A stretch of DNA of 64,000 bases from JAGRCP01 sp942490705 (GCA_942490705.1 CALNXY010000012.1:682001-746000); one strand, 5' to 3'; shown: positions 1-9,568, counted from the first letter of the stretch. Notes: generated from the sequence alone by a model not told the origin. Made by a program: numbers and translations.

Positions 1-926
1 ATGTTGCCGCCCATGTTGCCCAGATTGCAGCCGAGGAAGGCGTCCCCGTGCGGCCCGGCGGCCACGTTCTCCACACCACACAGAATCGCCTGCGCGAGAA
101 AGGTTTCCTGGTCGACGCCGGTCTGCCTGTCGCTCCCTTTGCGCCCGTCCATTCCCTGGCCGATCTGGAGCAGGCGCTGCTTCAAATCGGGCTGCCTGCC
201 GTGCTCAAGACCGCGGCCTTTGGCTATGACGGCAAGGGACAGGTCTTGATTGACGCGGCCGATCAGGCGGCAGCCGCCTGGCAGCGTCTGGGAGAGCAGC
301 CGGCAGTGCTGGAGGCGTTCGTGCCCTTTGTCGACGAGGTGTCGGTCGTGGCGGCACGCGGCGTCGACGGCGCAGTCACGAACTTCGGCGTCATCGAAAA
401 CATTCACAGCAACCATATTCTTGATATCTCCATCGCGCCCGCCCGCATCGGCATCGAGCCGGCGATGGCGGCCGTCGAACTGATCGAGCGGGTGATGATT
501 GCGCTGGATGTGGTTGGCGTCTTATGTGTGGAGTTCTTTGTTCTGGACAATGGCGAGGTGCTGATCAACGAAATTGCGCCGCGCCCGCACAACTCGGGTC
601 ACCTGACCATCGACGCCGCCATTACCAGTCAGTTCGAGCTGCAGGCGCGTGCGGCATGCGGGCTGCCCCTTGGCTGCACGGATTTCCTGCGCCCTGCCGT
701 CATGGTCAACCTCTTGGGCGATCTGTGGGCGGCTGGTGAGCCGGACTGGGCCGCGGCCTTGCGCTTGCCGGGCGTGAAGCTCCATCTGTACGGCAAACAT
801 GCGGCGCGTCCCGGACGCAAGATGGGCCATCTTACGGTCTTGGCGGACTCGATCGATGAGGCTCTCTCAATTGCGGTGCAGGCGCGCAATAGTCTAACGC
901 AGGAAGGTGCAACAGCGACAAGTTGA
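1..926 (+). CDS. purK: 5-(carboxyamino)imidazole ribonucleotide synthase, 5'-truncated
   Basis: The reading frame is open from base 3, so the N-terminus lies outside the window and about 308 codons are present. PurK uses ATP and bicarbonate to carboxylate AIR to N5-CAIR in purine synthesis. It is an ATP-grasp enzyme. Visible motifs are the glycine-rich ATP-binding stretch KTAAFGYDGKGQ, the EAFVPFVDEVSV strand, and the metal/substrate block EIAPRPHNSGH near the middle. The first residues shown (VAAHVAQIAAEEGVPVRPG, then a DRLREK-like NRLREKGFL) match the PurK region after the N-terminal domain. purF follows on the same strand after a hairpin. The family call is firm; the true start is not visible. 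Confidence 0.93.
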   Translation, partial: VAAHVAQIAAEEGVPVRPGGHVLHTTQNRLREKGFLVDAGLPVAPFAPVHSLADLEQALLQIGLPAVLKTAAFGYDGKGQVLIDAADQAAAAWQRLGEQPAVLEAFVPFVDEVSVVAARGVDGAVTNFGVIENIHSNHILDISIAPARIGIEPAMAAVELIERVMIALDVVGVLCVEFFVLDNGEVLINEIAPRPHNSGHLTIDAAITSQFELQARAACGLPLGCTDFLRPAVMVNLLGDLWAAGEPDWAAALRLPGVKLHLYGKHAARPGRKMGHLTVLADSIDEALSIAVQARNSLTQEGATATS

Positions 927-940
927 TCCTGGGGATCGTG

Positions 941-973
941 AGTCAGACGGTAAGATATCCGTCTGACTCTTTC
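941..973 (+). terminator. hairpin after purK
   Basis: Perfect 10-bp inverted repeat (arms 941-950 and 959-968, 8-nt loop) 15 bases after the purK stop, followed only by a weak T-rich stretch. It may be a terminator or attenuator between purK and purF. Confidence 0.5.
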
Positions 974-1057
974 ATTGCAGCAATATGGACTTGGGTCGGA
1001 GTGGGTTTGCGGTAGGGGCGACGTTCGTCGATCCTCTGCCGGCTATCAGGAGCAGCC

Positions 1058-2485
1058 ATGTATCAGGATGACAAGCTTCACGAAGAATGTGGCGTATTCG
1101 GCATCTATGCCCCCGGTGAGGATGTGGCGAGACTGGCCTTTTTTGGCCTCTATGCGCTGCAACATCGAGGTCAGGAGGCCGCTGGGATTGTGAGCTGCGA
1201 CGGGCGCGTTGCCCACGTTCACAAAGGGATGGGATTGGTCTCCCAAGTCTTCAACGAAGATAACTTGCGCGTCCTTCAGGGACATCTGGCCATCGGCCAC
1301 ACCCGCTATTCGACGACCGGCTCGCCGCGCATGCGCAATACGCAGCCTTACATCGTCGAGACGCTGGATGGTCCGCTGGCCATTGGCCACAACGGCAATC
1401 TGATAAACGCACCGCAGCTGCGACGCGAACTGTTGGAGCGAGGCGTCGGGCTGCAAACGTCTACTGATAGCGAGGTGATTATTCACTTGCTGGCCGGCGC
1501 AGGCGGCACCGACTGGATGACGCGCATCCGCACGCTCATGGCCAAGGCGGAGGGCGCCTACACGCTTACGCTGCTGACGCGTGACGCCGTGTATGGCGTG
1601 CGCGATCCCTGGGGCCTGCGTCCGCTGGCATTGGGCAAGCTCGACAACGGCGGCGGCTACGTCCTGGCCTCGGAGAGCTGCGTTTTCTCGACAATCGGCG
1701 CGTCGATGGTCCAGGAAGTGCAGCCGGGTGAGATCGTTAAGCTCGACGAGAGCGGCTATCAAATCATCCAGGGCGCGCCGCCGGAAAATCTGGCCTTCTG
1801 CACCTTCGAACAGATCTATTTTGCCCGCCCCGATTCCTCCTTCAATGGCAAGTTAGTCCATAAGGTACGGCAGAAGCTGGGGCGGCAACTGGCCAAGGAA
1901 GCACCGGCCGAGGCAGACATCGTCGTGCCCGTACCCGATTCGGGGACGCCCCATGCGATCGGCTTCGCGCAGAAGAGCGGCATCCCGTACAGTGAAGGGC
2001 TCATCAAGAGTCGCTACATTGGCCGGACCTTTATCCAACCTACCGACGAGTTGCGCAAGGTCGGCGTGCGCATGAAGTTCAACCCGCTGCCGGAGAACCT
2101 CGAAGGGCGTCGCGTGGTCTTGGTCGATGACTCGATCGTGCGCGGCAATACCTCCGGGCCGCTGGTGCAGATGCTGCGCGATGCCGGTGCGACGGAGGTT
2201 CATATGCGCGTGGCCTGCCCGCCATTGCGGTTCCCCTGTTTTATGGGCGTGGACATGGCGTCACAGGAGGAACTGATTGCCGCCACGAAGAGCATTGATG
2301 AGATCTGTGAGCACGTCGGCGCCGATTCTCTGGCCTATCTCTCCATCAGCGGCCTGATGAAGGCGCTAAAGGCTGAGGAAGGCTATTGCAACGCCTGCTT
2401 CACGGGCGAATACCCCTTCTCCACGCCTATCCCGTTGATCGAGTTGCAGGAGAAAGAAAAATTTGCCGAGGTTTGGGGAAACTGA
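1058..2485 (+). CDS. purF: amidophosphoribosyltransferase
   Basis: Catalyses the first committed step of purine synthesis: PRPP plus glutamine to phosphoribosylamine. The start ATG has an AGGAG-type site 5-10 bases upstream. The N-terminal EECGVFG puts the catalytic Cys at residue 11, so a 10-residue propeptide must be cleaved to expose it (known for the Bacillus-type enzyme). An Ntn glutaminase domain comes first, then a phosphoribosyltransferase domain with the PRPP loop VVLVDDSIVRGNT at 353-365. Cysteines at 248, 387/394, 444 and 447 fit the four ligands of the 4Fe-4S cluster in the B. subtilis-type enzyme. 475 aa is normal for the family. It follows purK, and a strong hairpin ends the unit. 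Confidence 0.97.
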   Translation: MYQDDKLHEECGVFGIYAPGEDVARLAFFGLYALQHRGQEAAGIVSCDGRVAHVHKGMGLVSQVFNEDNLRVLQGHLAIGHTRYSTTGSPRMRNTQPYIVETLDGPLAIGHNGNLINAPQLRRELLERGVGLQTSTDSEVIIHLLAGAGGTDWMTRIRTLMAKAEGAYTLTLLTRDAVYGVRDPWGLRPLALGKLDNGGGYVLASESCVFSTIGASMVQEVQPGEIVKLDESGYQIIQGAPPENLAFCTFEQIYFARPDSSFNGKLVHKVRQKLGRQLAKEAPAEADIVVPVPDSGTPHAIGFAQKSGIPYSEGLIKSRYIGRTFIQPTDELRKVGVRMKFNPLPENLEGRRVVLVDDSIVRGNTSGPLVQMLRDAGATEVHMRVACPPLRFPCFMGVDMASQEELIAATKSIDEICEHVGADSLAYLSISGLMKALKAEEGYCNACFTGEYPFSTPIPLIELQEKEKFAEVWGN

Positions 2486-2587
2486 GTAGGCAAGGTAGCG
2501 ATGTAGCCGCCAATGGCACACGCTTGCCGGCTAAGTAGGTCTCTCGACGATCGGAATCTGCGGTCAAAGTACATAGCGTTAATTGAT

Positions 2588-2650
2588 GGGCCACAGAGGC
2601 GCCGGATTGTTGAAGAGAAATTCACGGCGCCTCTGTGGCTCTTACTTTTG
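2588..2650. terminator. bidirectional terminator between purF and a convergent gene
   Basis: Perfect 15-bp stem (2590-2604 with 2625-2639), 20-nt loop, followed on the + strand by TCTTACTTTT. It lies between purF and the convergent minus-strand gene at 2688. Confidence 0.8.
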
Positions 2651-2687
2651 TCAGCGCTCGTCCTTGGGGAAATGGTGCGCCCTGGTG

Positions 2688-2897
2688 CTAGACGACGGTA
2701 ACGCTGCGCATGATTACCATCCCCAGCAGAACGCCCGAGAGCGAGATCAGGCCCCAGCCCATGAAGTTGAGGGCAATGACCTCAAATTCCTCGATTGAGT
2801 GGCGTCGTTTGCCCATCGACTTGTAGAATTCCAGAACAAGCGCCAATGTCAGGGCCGCTATCGATAGCAGGCCCAAGAAAAGGTTCGCTAGATCCAT
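2688..2897 (-). CDS. small two-helix membrane protein
   Basis: A 69-residue protein of unknown function. Two hydrophobic segments (about residues 5-25 and 43-65) flank a short charged loop containing KSMGKRRHSIEE, which suggests a hairpin in the membrane. A good AGGAGG ribosome site stands 8 bases before the ATG, which supports a real gene despite its size. It stands alone, convergent with purF across a shared terminator. No family recognised. Confidence 0.65.
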   Translation of the reverse strand: MDLANLFLGLLSIAALTLALVLEFYKSMGKRRHSIEEFEVIALNFMGWGLISLSGVLLGMVIMRSVTVV

Positions 2898-3293
2898 GGT
2901 ATGCCTCCTTGATCAGCAAAGATGCGTAGTAATGCCAGCGTCTGCACCATTGAGAGAACGGATCGTCTCGTCAAGCTGCGGAGCTCAGGCGGCTAGCGTA
3001 CCCGATTTTCCGGCGTCTTGCGTGACAACTAGGGGACATAAGGGTGTCTTGGAGCCGACGTAGCGAACAAAACAGGCTTGCGGAGGTCTCGCGCAGGCCG
3101 GACTGTTTGCCAATGTGCGCTTGGCGGCAGCAGGGCGCAAGATGTACGGTACACCCTCCCGCGCCCGACGAGTCGGAAAGACGATCAAAGAGGACACACG
3201 CATCGTTGCCTGCGTGCGGCGTATTTTCGTGCTATCATGGAGCCAACCGTCAATCGCACGCTTTTTGTCTCCAGTTGAACAGGACCACACCAC
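2898..3293 (+). promoter_or_regulatory. intergenic region with extended -10 promoter
   Basis: 396 bases between divergent genes, without a convincing ORF. TGCTATCAT at 3230-3238 fits an extended -10 element about 55 bases before the ATG at 3294. A small odd-centred palindrome (TGTAC-G-GTACA) lies at 3143-3153. The long minus-strand frame here is a shadow of the next gene. Confidence 0.4.
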
Positions 3294-6053
3294 ATGCAGG
3301 AAGAAGCCAGCGCCTATAGACGCCACCCCCTCGACGTCATTTTTTCGCCGCGCAATGTCGCCGTGATCGGGGCCAGCGAAGCGGAGGGCAGCGTCGGGCG
3401 CGCCCTGCTCTGGAATCTGATCAGCCATCCTTTTGGCGGGACGATCTATCCGGTTAATCCCCGACGTGATAACGTACTTGGCATCCTGGCCTATGACAGT
3501 ATTGCCGATATTCCGGCCCAGGTGGATCTGGCCGTCATTGCTACACCCGCGCAGACCGTGCCCGGCATCATCGAAGCGTGCATTGCTGCCGGCGTAAAGG
3601 GGGCGATCATCCATGCGGCCGGTTTTCGTGAGATCGGCGATGAAGGCCGCCAACTGGAGGCGGAGATCGTGACCCAAGCGCGCCAGGCCCAGATGCGCAT
3701 CATCGGCCCTGGCAGCTTGGGGGTTATGAGCCCCATGACCGGGATTAATGCGACCTTCGCCCAGGGCATGGCCCGGCCCGGCAGCATCGGCTTCATCAGC
3801 GAAAGCGCCGCCTTCTGCAATGCTGTGCTCGACTGGAGCTTTCAGGAAAATGTCGGCTTCAGCGCCTTCGTCTCGACCGGTGGCATGATTGACGTTGACT
3901 GGGGCGACTTGATCTATTACTTAGGCGAAGATCATCACACGAATGCGGTCGTCGTCTACATGGAGACGATCCACAACGCACGTGCCTTCCTCTCCGCGGC
4001 ACGCGAAGTCTCCCTTCACAAGCCAATTGTCATCGTGAAGGCGGGACGCACGGAAGCGTTGCCGTCCACGGTCACAACCCACACCAGCGCCCTTGTGCGC
4101 CCGGATGATGTCTTGGATGCGGCCTTTCGGCGCTGCGGCGCTCTGCGCGTCGAACGAATTGGCGAAATGTTTGCCATGGCCGAGGTGTTGGCCAAGCAGC
4201 CCCGCCCTACCGGCCCCAATCTGACCATTGTGACCAATGCCGGTGGTCCCGGTCTAATGGCCGTGGATGCACTCTTGCGCAGTGGCGGCAAACTTACGCC
4301 CCTGGCCGAAGAGACGCTGGCCGCGCTCGACGAGGAACTGCCGCCCGCCTGGCAGGACGAGAATCCCATCGACATTTTGGGTGATGCCGGACCGGAACGC
4401 TACGCCAATGTGGTCGAGATTGCGCGCAAGGATCGTAACAGCAACGGTCTCCTCGTAATCCTTACGCCGCAGGACGCAACCCGACCCACTCAGACCGCTG
4501 AAGAGATCGTGCAGATCTGCAAAGAGCGCCAGCGCAAGCCGATTCTTACAAGTTGGATGGGCGGGCCGCGTGTGGCCGCGGGCATGAATGTGCTCAACCG
4601 CGCCAACGTTCCGACTTTTCCATATCCTGACATGGCTGCACGCGTTTTTAACTACATGTGGCAACACGCTCGCAACGTACGCAGCATCTATGAGACGCCC
4701 TCGCTGCCCATCAGCTCTGAGGGAGAGCAGGAAGGTCAGCAGCGGGCGGCCCGCATGATCGACGAGATTCGGGCCGACGGTCGCACGCTCCTTACCGAGC
4801 ACGAGGAAAAGCAGCTCTTCCAGGCCTATGGTCTGCCGGTGCTGGAGACGCGCCTGGCTGAATCGCTGGACCAGGCGGTATTGGCGGCGAATGGCATCGG
4901 CTACCCGGTCGCGGTCAAGCTCCATTCCACGTCGCTGATCCACAAGAGCGACGTGGGTGGCGTCTGCCTGAACCTGCGCACCGACAACGAGGTGCGAACT
5001 GCCTTCGAGACGATCCAGGGCAACGTGCGCGCCAAGCTGGGCAATGATGCGTTTCAGGGCGTCATGGTACAGCCGATGATTACGCTGGACGGCTATGAAC
5101 TCATCGTTGGCAGCACTCCGGACGCTGAGTTTGGCCCGGTGATGCTCTTTGGGACGGGCGGCGTGCTGGTAGAGATCTATCGTGATTTGGCGCTCGCCCT
5201 CCCGCCCCTCAACACGACGCTGGCCCGGCGCACCATGGAGCGCACAAAGATCTTTGATGCGTTGCAGGGCGCCCGCGGACGCAAACCGGTCAATCTCGAA
5301 GCGCTAGAGAGCTTTTTGGTTCACTTTAGCCACTTGATCGTGGAGCAGAAATGGATCAAGGAGATCGATATTAACCCGCTACTGGCCGCGGGCAACGAAT
5401 TGATCATTTTGGATGCGCGTGTCGTGCTCTATGGTCCAGAGGTAACGGCCGATCAACTCACGCCGCCGGCGATTCGGCCTTATCCGGAACAGTATGTTGA
5501 GACCTTTACCTTGCGCACGGGGCCGGACGTGCTCATCCGCCCGATCCGCCCGGAAGATGAGCCGATGATGGGCGCGTTTAACCGTACGCTCTCGCCGCAC
5601 AGCATCTATCTGCGCTACTTCCATCCGGTTTCACCCCAACAGCTGACGTCGCATGAAGAGCTGGCCAGCATGTGTTTCATCGACTACGATCAGGAGATGA
5701 CGCTGGTGGCGGAGTACACCGACCCGCGTGGCATTCCCGAGATCGTTGGCATGGGCCAATTGACAAAGCTGATTGGCAGCGACGACGCTGAGTTTGCCAT
5801 TCTCATCAACGACGATTATCAGCGCACCGGTCTTGGGACCGAGCTGCTCACCCGTTTGCTCGATATTGGCTTGATTGAGGGGGTAGACAAGGTGATGGCG
5901 GAGATCTTACCTGAAAACGAGGGCATGCGTCGCGTCTGCGAGAAGCTGGGCTTTGATATCAAACGGGTGCCCAAGACCCGCATTTATTATGCTGAGATCC
6001 CCATGGCGCGCTGGGCGAAGATCCGTAGCGGAGAAATCGTCGTGGAAAGCTAG
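3294..6053 (+). CDS. Pat-like NDP-forming acyl-CoA synthetase fused to GNAT acetyltransferase
   Basis: A 919-residue multidomain protein. In order: CoA-binding Rossmann domain (about 12-110, with NVAVIGASEAEGSVG), succinyl-CoA-synthetase-like domains (about 155-460), ATP-grasp domain (about 490-715, with DVGGV and the ATP-grasp end EIDINPLL), then a C-terminal GNAT domain (about 735-910) with the acetyl-CoA loop QRTGLG at 843-848. Such fusions include the protein lysine acetyltransferases (Pat/Pka) that switch acetyl-CoA synthetase off. The His expected to be phosphorylated in active NDP-forming synthetases appears kept (H263 in THTSAL), so the synthetase half may be catalytic rather than only a sensor. 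It is monocistronic: a promoter-like element stands upstream and a hairpin downstream. The domain call is firm; substrate and role are not known. Confidence 0.9.
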   Translation: MQEEASAYRRHPLDVIFSPRNVAVIGASEAEGSVGRALLWNLISHPFGGTIYPVNPRRDNVLGILAYDSIADIPAQVDLAVIATPAQTVPGIIEACIAAGVKGAIIHAAGFREIGDEGRQLEAEIVTQARQAQMRIIGPGSLGVMSPMTGINATFAQGMARPGSIGFISESAAFCNAVLDWSFQENVGFSAFVSTGGMIDVDWGDLIYYLGEDHHTNAVVVYMETIHNARAFLSAAREVSLHKPIVIVKAGRTEALPSTVTTHTSALVRPDDVLDAAFRRCGALRVERIGEMFAMAEVLAKQPRPTGPNLTIVTNAGGPGLMAVDALLRSGGKLTPLAEETLAALDEELPPAWQDENPIDILGDAGPERYANVVEIARKDRNSNGLLVILTPQDATRPTQTAEEIVQICKERQRKPILTSWMGGPRVAAGMNVLNRANVPTFPYPDMAARVFNYMWQHARNVRSIYETPSLPISSEGEQEGQQRAARMIDEIRADGRTLLTEHEEKQLFQAYGLPVLETRLAESLDQAVLAANGIGYPVAVKLHSTSLIHKSDVGGVCLNLRTDNEVRTAFETIQGNVRAKLGNDAFQGVMVQPMITLDGYELIVGSTPDAEFGPVMLFGTGGVLVEIYRDLALALPPLNTTLARRTMERTKIFDALQGARGRKPVNLEALESFLVHFSHLIVEQKWIKEIDINPLLAAGNELIILDARVVLYGPEVTADQLTPPAIRPYPEQYVETFTLRTGPDVLIRPIRPEDEPMMGAFNRTLSPHSIYLRYFHPVSPQQLTSHEELASMCFIDYDQEMTLVAEYTDPRGIPEIVGMGQLTKLIGSDDAEFAILINDDYQRTGLGTELLTRLLDIGLIEGVDKVMAEILPENEGMRRVCEKLGFDIKRVPKTRIYYAEIPMARWAKIRSGEIVVES

Positions 6054-6172
6054 TACATCGGCAATCTTTATTTGACGAGTCTACGAACTTGTTCTTGCCG
6101 ATGCATTTAGGTTCCGCTACAGAAAAACGAGTCGTCAATTCAAGATTGGCGGAACACTAGGCGCTCGCAACG

Positions 6173-6205
6173 TGAAGCGTAATTCGCGGGCAGAATTACG
6201 CTTCA
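6173..6205. terminator. convergent terminator
   Basis: Perfect 13-bp stem (6173-6185 with 6193-6205), 7-nt loop, between the convergent acetyltransferase gene and the SH3b gene whose stop is at 6210. The T-tract is weak on both sides. Confidence 0.6.
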
Positions 6206-6209
6206 TGTC

Positions 6210-8624
6210 TTACCTTCCCCAGCTCAACACCTGTTCGTGGCCAAAGCCAAACTCAATCGGAATGTCAATCGGCAGCGGACGCTTGTTGTCGCCATTGGCA
6301 TCCATCACCCAGATCCGCCAGGGACCGAGGTTCTCATTTTCATCGCGGCTGCTCAGATAGGCGATGTGTTGGCCATCAGGACTCCAGGTCGGGGCCACGT
6401 TGCTGGGCAATTGGTCGACCAGGGTCGTTACGGGCCGGGTGAGCGCATAGGGCGTTTCGCCGCCCTCAGGCGGGATCGTAAAGATCTCCCAGTGTGGGCC
6501 CTGACGGGCGTGGAAGGCGATCAGCCCACCGTTGGGCGCCCAGTCGGCGTCGTCCGTCCAGCGTTCGGCCAAGATCTGCCGCGTTTCACCAGTAGGCTCG
6601 TCTTGGGTGATTTCGATCGTTGCCGCTGAATCGTACACGATACCCGCTTCATTCCAGTCAGGCGAGCGTGCCGAGTCCAGCACGGCCAGATCACGATACT
6701 CCTCTCCATCCGCGTTGACGCGTGCCAGTGCAAAATTGTCTCTCTCGACGCGCAGATCGTTGTCCAGACATTGAGGGAATTCGGCAGGGCAGACTTGCGA
6801 TTCAGTTACGCAGATACCAAAGCCGAAGTCGTAGCACTTGTAGGAACCGCCTCGACGGCTGAAGACGATCCACTCACCGTCCGGGCTCCATTTTGGCGAC
6901 GTGATCACGCTGCGTTCACTGAAAAGCGCCCGCTCATTAGCGCCATCCGCATTGATCGACCATATACCGGCTTGCCCGCCATAGCGGGTGAAGACAACCT
7001 TGCTGCCATCGCGGCTAATATCGGGCTCATAGCCCTTGGTTAAAAAACGCAGGTCACCCGTATCGAAGTCATAAAGATAGATGTCACCGCTCACTTTTGT
7101 CTGAAAGGCCAGCGTGCCGCTTAGCCCTGTCGGACCCGTGGAGACAGTCCGCAGTGGTTGGGCCTGTGCACTAGGCGCAGCTGGCTCTTCCGCTGGTTGA
7201 GGCGTCGCTTCTTCGCTGGGGGCCGGCGTTGCCTCGCTGTCGTCCTGGGAAGTCGGGGGCGGCGGCGTCGCTTGGGTTTCAACGTCCACATCGTCGCTAG
7301 AAATCGGCAGATCTGCCACTGGATCGGTTAGCCGCAGGAAGTCAACCGCAACCCAACCGGAGTCGATTCCTTCGTCGGGCAACTCAATCTCAACCCAAGT
7401 CGCTGGGCCGTTGCGACCGATCACTTTGAACTCCTCATCCGGGTAGGCCTTGGTGACAATGTTGAAAGCAGTACCTGGTCCGGAGCGGACGTTAAGCCGG
7501 GTGCCGGTGAGCACAACCGTGCCGGCCACCTCGCCCTCTTCCAGTTGAGGCGTGGGGCGAGGCGTTGGCTGGCTGGATGCGGCCGCTGTCGCCTCTTCGC
7601 TTGCCTCTTCCGTGGCTTCCTCAGTTGCTTCCTCGTCAGGTTCTGTGGTCGCGCTGTCTGCTGGTGCATCAGTCGCCTCGCCATCAGGCGCTGTCGTGGC
7701 ATCTTCAGATGCTCCTTCGTCGGGAGACGCTTCCTCTTCGGGCTCTGCCGTTGTTGCGGCCATTGCCTCTTCGGCCGCGTCCGCCTCGACAACGGGCAAC
7801 TGATCAACGTTGAAGGCGACGACGCGGGTGGCATCCACCCAGCCGCTGTTGCCGGTGTTGCTCATCGCTGCAAGCCAGGCGCCGTCTTCGCTCCGCCCGT
7901 CAATGCTCAGGGAATTGCCAATCGAGAGCTCCTCAATCATCTCGCCGTCAGGGGCATCCAGCAGCTCCGCGCCGCGTGCGCCCACAACGGCCAGGCTGCC
8001 GCCAACTGACCGGCGTGCCGGGGGTGGCGTTGCTGTAGGCACGGGCGTCGCCGTCGGCTCGGGTGTTGGCGACGGCGTCATGGTTGGCGTGGCTGTCGGC
8101 TCCGGCGTTGGGCTTGGCGTTGCGGTCGGGGCCGGCGTGTTGGTTGGACGCGGAGTCGGTGTGGCCTCTTCCATCGTTTCCGCGTCCGTTTCTCCGGCCG
8201 CTTCTTCAGTCGGTTCCTCCTCAACGACAGGCGTTGCTGCCTCAGCCGACGTAGCCGAACCTTCCGTTGCGGAACCGACGACGGGCAATGTGTCCACACC
8301 AAAGATGACCAGCTCTTCGATGTCAACCCAGCCCTCCTCACCATTGCGCAAGGCAACCAGTATCCAGGCGCTGTCGTCGGTGCGGCCGGTCGCGGTCAAC
8401 GTCGTACCGACCGAAAGCTGATCCAGCGCCTCCCCGCCAGGCGCATCAAGCAGGGTCGCACCCCCGGAGCCGACCACGGCAATTTTGCCGCTTTGCATGG
8501 CCTGCGCCACGACCGGTGCGGCCATGACCTCTGGGCTCAGGGCGAGGGGTCCCGCCGCCAGCACCAGCAAGAGCAAGCCCAATAGTCCAAATTTAATTGC
8601 TTGATGACGACGTAAGCGTGACAT
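6210..8624 (-). CDS. secreted SH3b / PD40 beta-propeller protein
   Basis: An 804-residue exported protein. The N-terminus has a basic start and a long hydrophobic stretch (GLLGLLLLVLAAG), ending near an AxA site (VMAAP), consistent with a signal peptide. It has three SH3b-like domains (about 46-115, 203-280, 370-435); the third carries the typical LNVRSGPGT. Linkers are extremely rich in Thr, Pro, Glu and Ala. The C-terminal part (about 500-804) has TolB-like PD40 repeats (SPDGEWIVFSR, SPDGQHIAYLSS), so probably a beta-propeller. SH3b domains often bind cell-wall peptides, so a surface-attached binding or sensory role is inferred. A ribosome site (AAGGA) precedes the ATG. It is divergent from the TetR gene and may share its control region. 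Confidence 0.85.
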   Translation of the reverse strand: MSRLRRHQAIKFGLLGLLLLVLAAGPLALSPEVMAAPVVAQAMQSGKIAVVGSGGATLLDAPGGEALDQLSVGTTLTATGRTDDSAWILVALRNGEEGWVDIEELVIFGVDTLPVVGSATEGSATSAEAATPVVEEEPTEEAAGETDAETMEEATPTPRPTNTPAPTATPSPTPEPTATPTMTPSPTPEPTATPVPTATPPPARRSVGGSLAVVGARGAELLDAPDGEMIEELSIGNSLSIDGRSEDGAWLAAMSNTGNSGWVDATRVVAFNVDQLPVVEADAAEEAMAATTAEPEEEASPDEGASEDATTAPDGEATDAPADSATTEPDEEATEEATEEASEEATAAASSQPTPRPTPQLEEGEVAGTVVLTGTRLNVRSGPGTAFNIVTKAYPDEEFKVIGRNGPATWVEIELPDEGIDSGWVAVDFLRLTDPVADLPISSDDVDVETQATPPPPTSQDDSEATPAPSEEATPQPAEEPAAPSAQAQPLRTVSTGPTGLSGTLAFQTKVSGDIYLYDFDTGDLRFLTKGYEPDISRDGSKVVFTRYGGQAGIWSINADGANERALFSERSVITSPKWSPDGEWIVFSRRGGSYKCYDFGFGICVTESQVCPAEFPQCLDNDLRVERDNFALARVNADGEEYRDLAVLDSARSPDWNEAGIVYDSAATIEITQDEPTGETRQILAERWTDDADWAPNGGLIAFHARQGPHWEIFTIPPEGGETPYALTRPVTTLVDQLPSNVAPTWSPDGQHIAYLSSRDENENLGPWRIWVMDANGDNKRPLPIDIPIEFGFGHEQVLSWGR

Positions 8625-8773
8625 GGATCAATCCTTATTTCTACGTTGGATGTACGTGCACTGTTGTAGCGGTGATGAAAGGGCGACGGCTTGCTCGCCG
8701 AACAAAGAGCAGCGGGTTGCCCTAATTCTACCCTTTGTTCTCGACCTTTATCGAATCCGCCTGCACCGAATTA

Positions 8774-8829
8774 TTGACTTTCGGATTGCTCTAACTGTAC
8801 AATCCCTTCCCGACCGACCGGTCGGTCGG
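8774..8829 (+). promoter_or_regulatory. tetR promoter with TetR-type operator
   Basis: TTGACT (8774-8779), 18 bases, TACAAT (8798-8803) make a good sigma-70-type promoter. Seven bases downstream is a perfect 20-base palindrome at 8810-8829, CCGACCGACCGGTCGGTCGG, with the form of known TetR-family operators. It lies about 120 bases before the TetR gene and would block the promoter. I see nothing else in the rest of 8625-8950. Confidence 0.8.
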
Positions 8830-8950
8830 CCTATATTATGGGCCATGTTGATCAAACATGTCAAGATTGAGACGCAATCAGCTAGGTCTGTTTCGATCGA
8901 ATCCAAAACATTGACGAACGAACTCTGGCCACAGTGCCAACGTGAGAAAC

Positions 8951-9568
8951 ATGACGATTAAGCCGGAAAGCATCAATTCAAAAGAGTCTATCCTGGAGGC
9001 GGCTGAACAGCTGATTGCTGTTCACGGTTACGCCGGCCTCTCCATGCGCGAATTGTCTAAGCATAGCGGCGTTGCCAAAAGTACACTGTATCATTACTTC
9101 CAGGACAAGCGCGAGATCTATCTGAACGTGCTGGAGCGTGACTTTCGTACGCTCGCCGAAGAGCTCGATCAGGCGGCTCAATTAGCGGGTGGTGATGTCG
9201 AAGATCGCCTCCGTGCTGTGATCTCGACATATTTGGCTACCGTGCTGGACCGGGGCGTGATTGCGCTCAATGCGCTGCGCAGATCGGGCAACTTCGATGC
9301 TGAAATGCAGGAGTTCTTCTGTGAACGGCGGGACGCGTTCCTCCAGCCTTTTCGTACCCTATTGCAGGAGGGCATGGAAGAGGGTCTCCTGCGCGAAGAT
9401 CTAGACATCGAGTTGGCGATCCTGAGCCTGGTGGGCATGATGAATAGCTTCGTGGGCCAGCAGCTGCTCTTTGGCGGCGATGATCTCAATAGCTTTACCC
9501 TGCCCCCTCTCGAGGAGATTGTCGAACATACGCTGGCTCTCTATTTGCAAGGTGTGGCCAAGATATAG
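8951..9568 (+). CDS. TetR family transcriptional regulator
   Basis: About 205 residues from the ATG at 8951; a GTG nine bases upstream (8942) is an alternative. The helix-turn-helix lies at about 32-51, with VAKSTLYHYFQDKREIY typical of TetR/AcrR repressors. The rest is the helical ligand-binding domain. It is first in an apparent operon with a membrane fusion protein and an RND pump, and the 8810-8829 palindrome stands before it, so autorepression and repression of the pump are inferred. The inducer is unknown. Confidence 0.93.
   Translation: MTIKPESINSKESILEAAEQLIAVHGYAGLSMRELSKHSGVAKSTLYHYFQDKREIYLNVLERDFRTLAEELDQAAQLAGGDVEDRLRAVISTYLATVLDRGVIALNALRRSGNFDAEMQEFFCERRDAFLQPFRTLLQEGMEEGLLREDLDIELAILSLVGMMNSFVGQQLLFGGDDLNSFTLPPLEEIVEHTLALYLQGVAKI

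Noticed and set aside
2985..3677. 230-codon minus-strand frame upstream of the acetyltransferase gene
   Set aside because: Overlaps the well-supported + gene, no homology or ribosome site; the sequence is what the opposite strand of a GC-rich gene gives.
7810..8421. 203-codon Val/Gly/Ser-rich plus-strand frame
   Set aside because: Mirror of the Thr/Pro-rich linkers of the SH3b protein.
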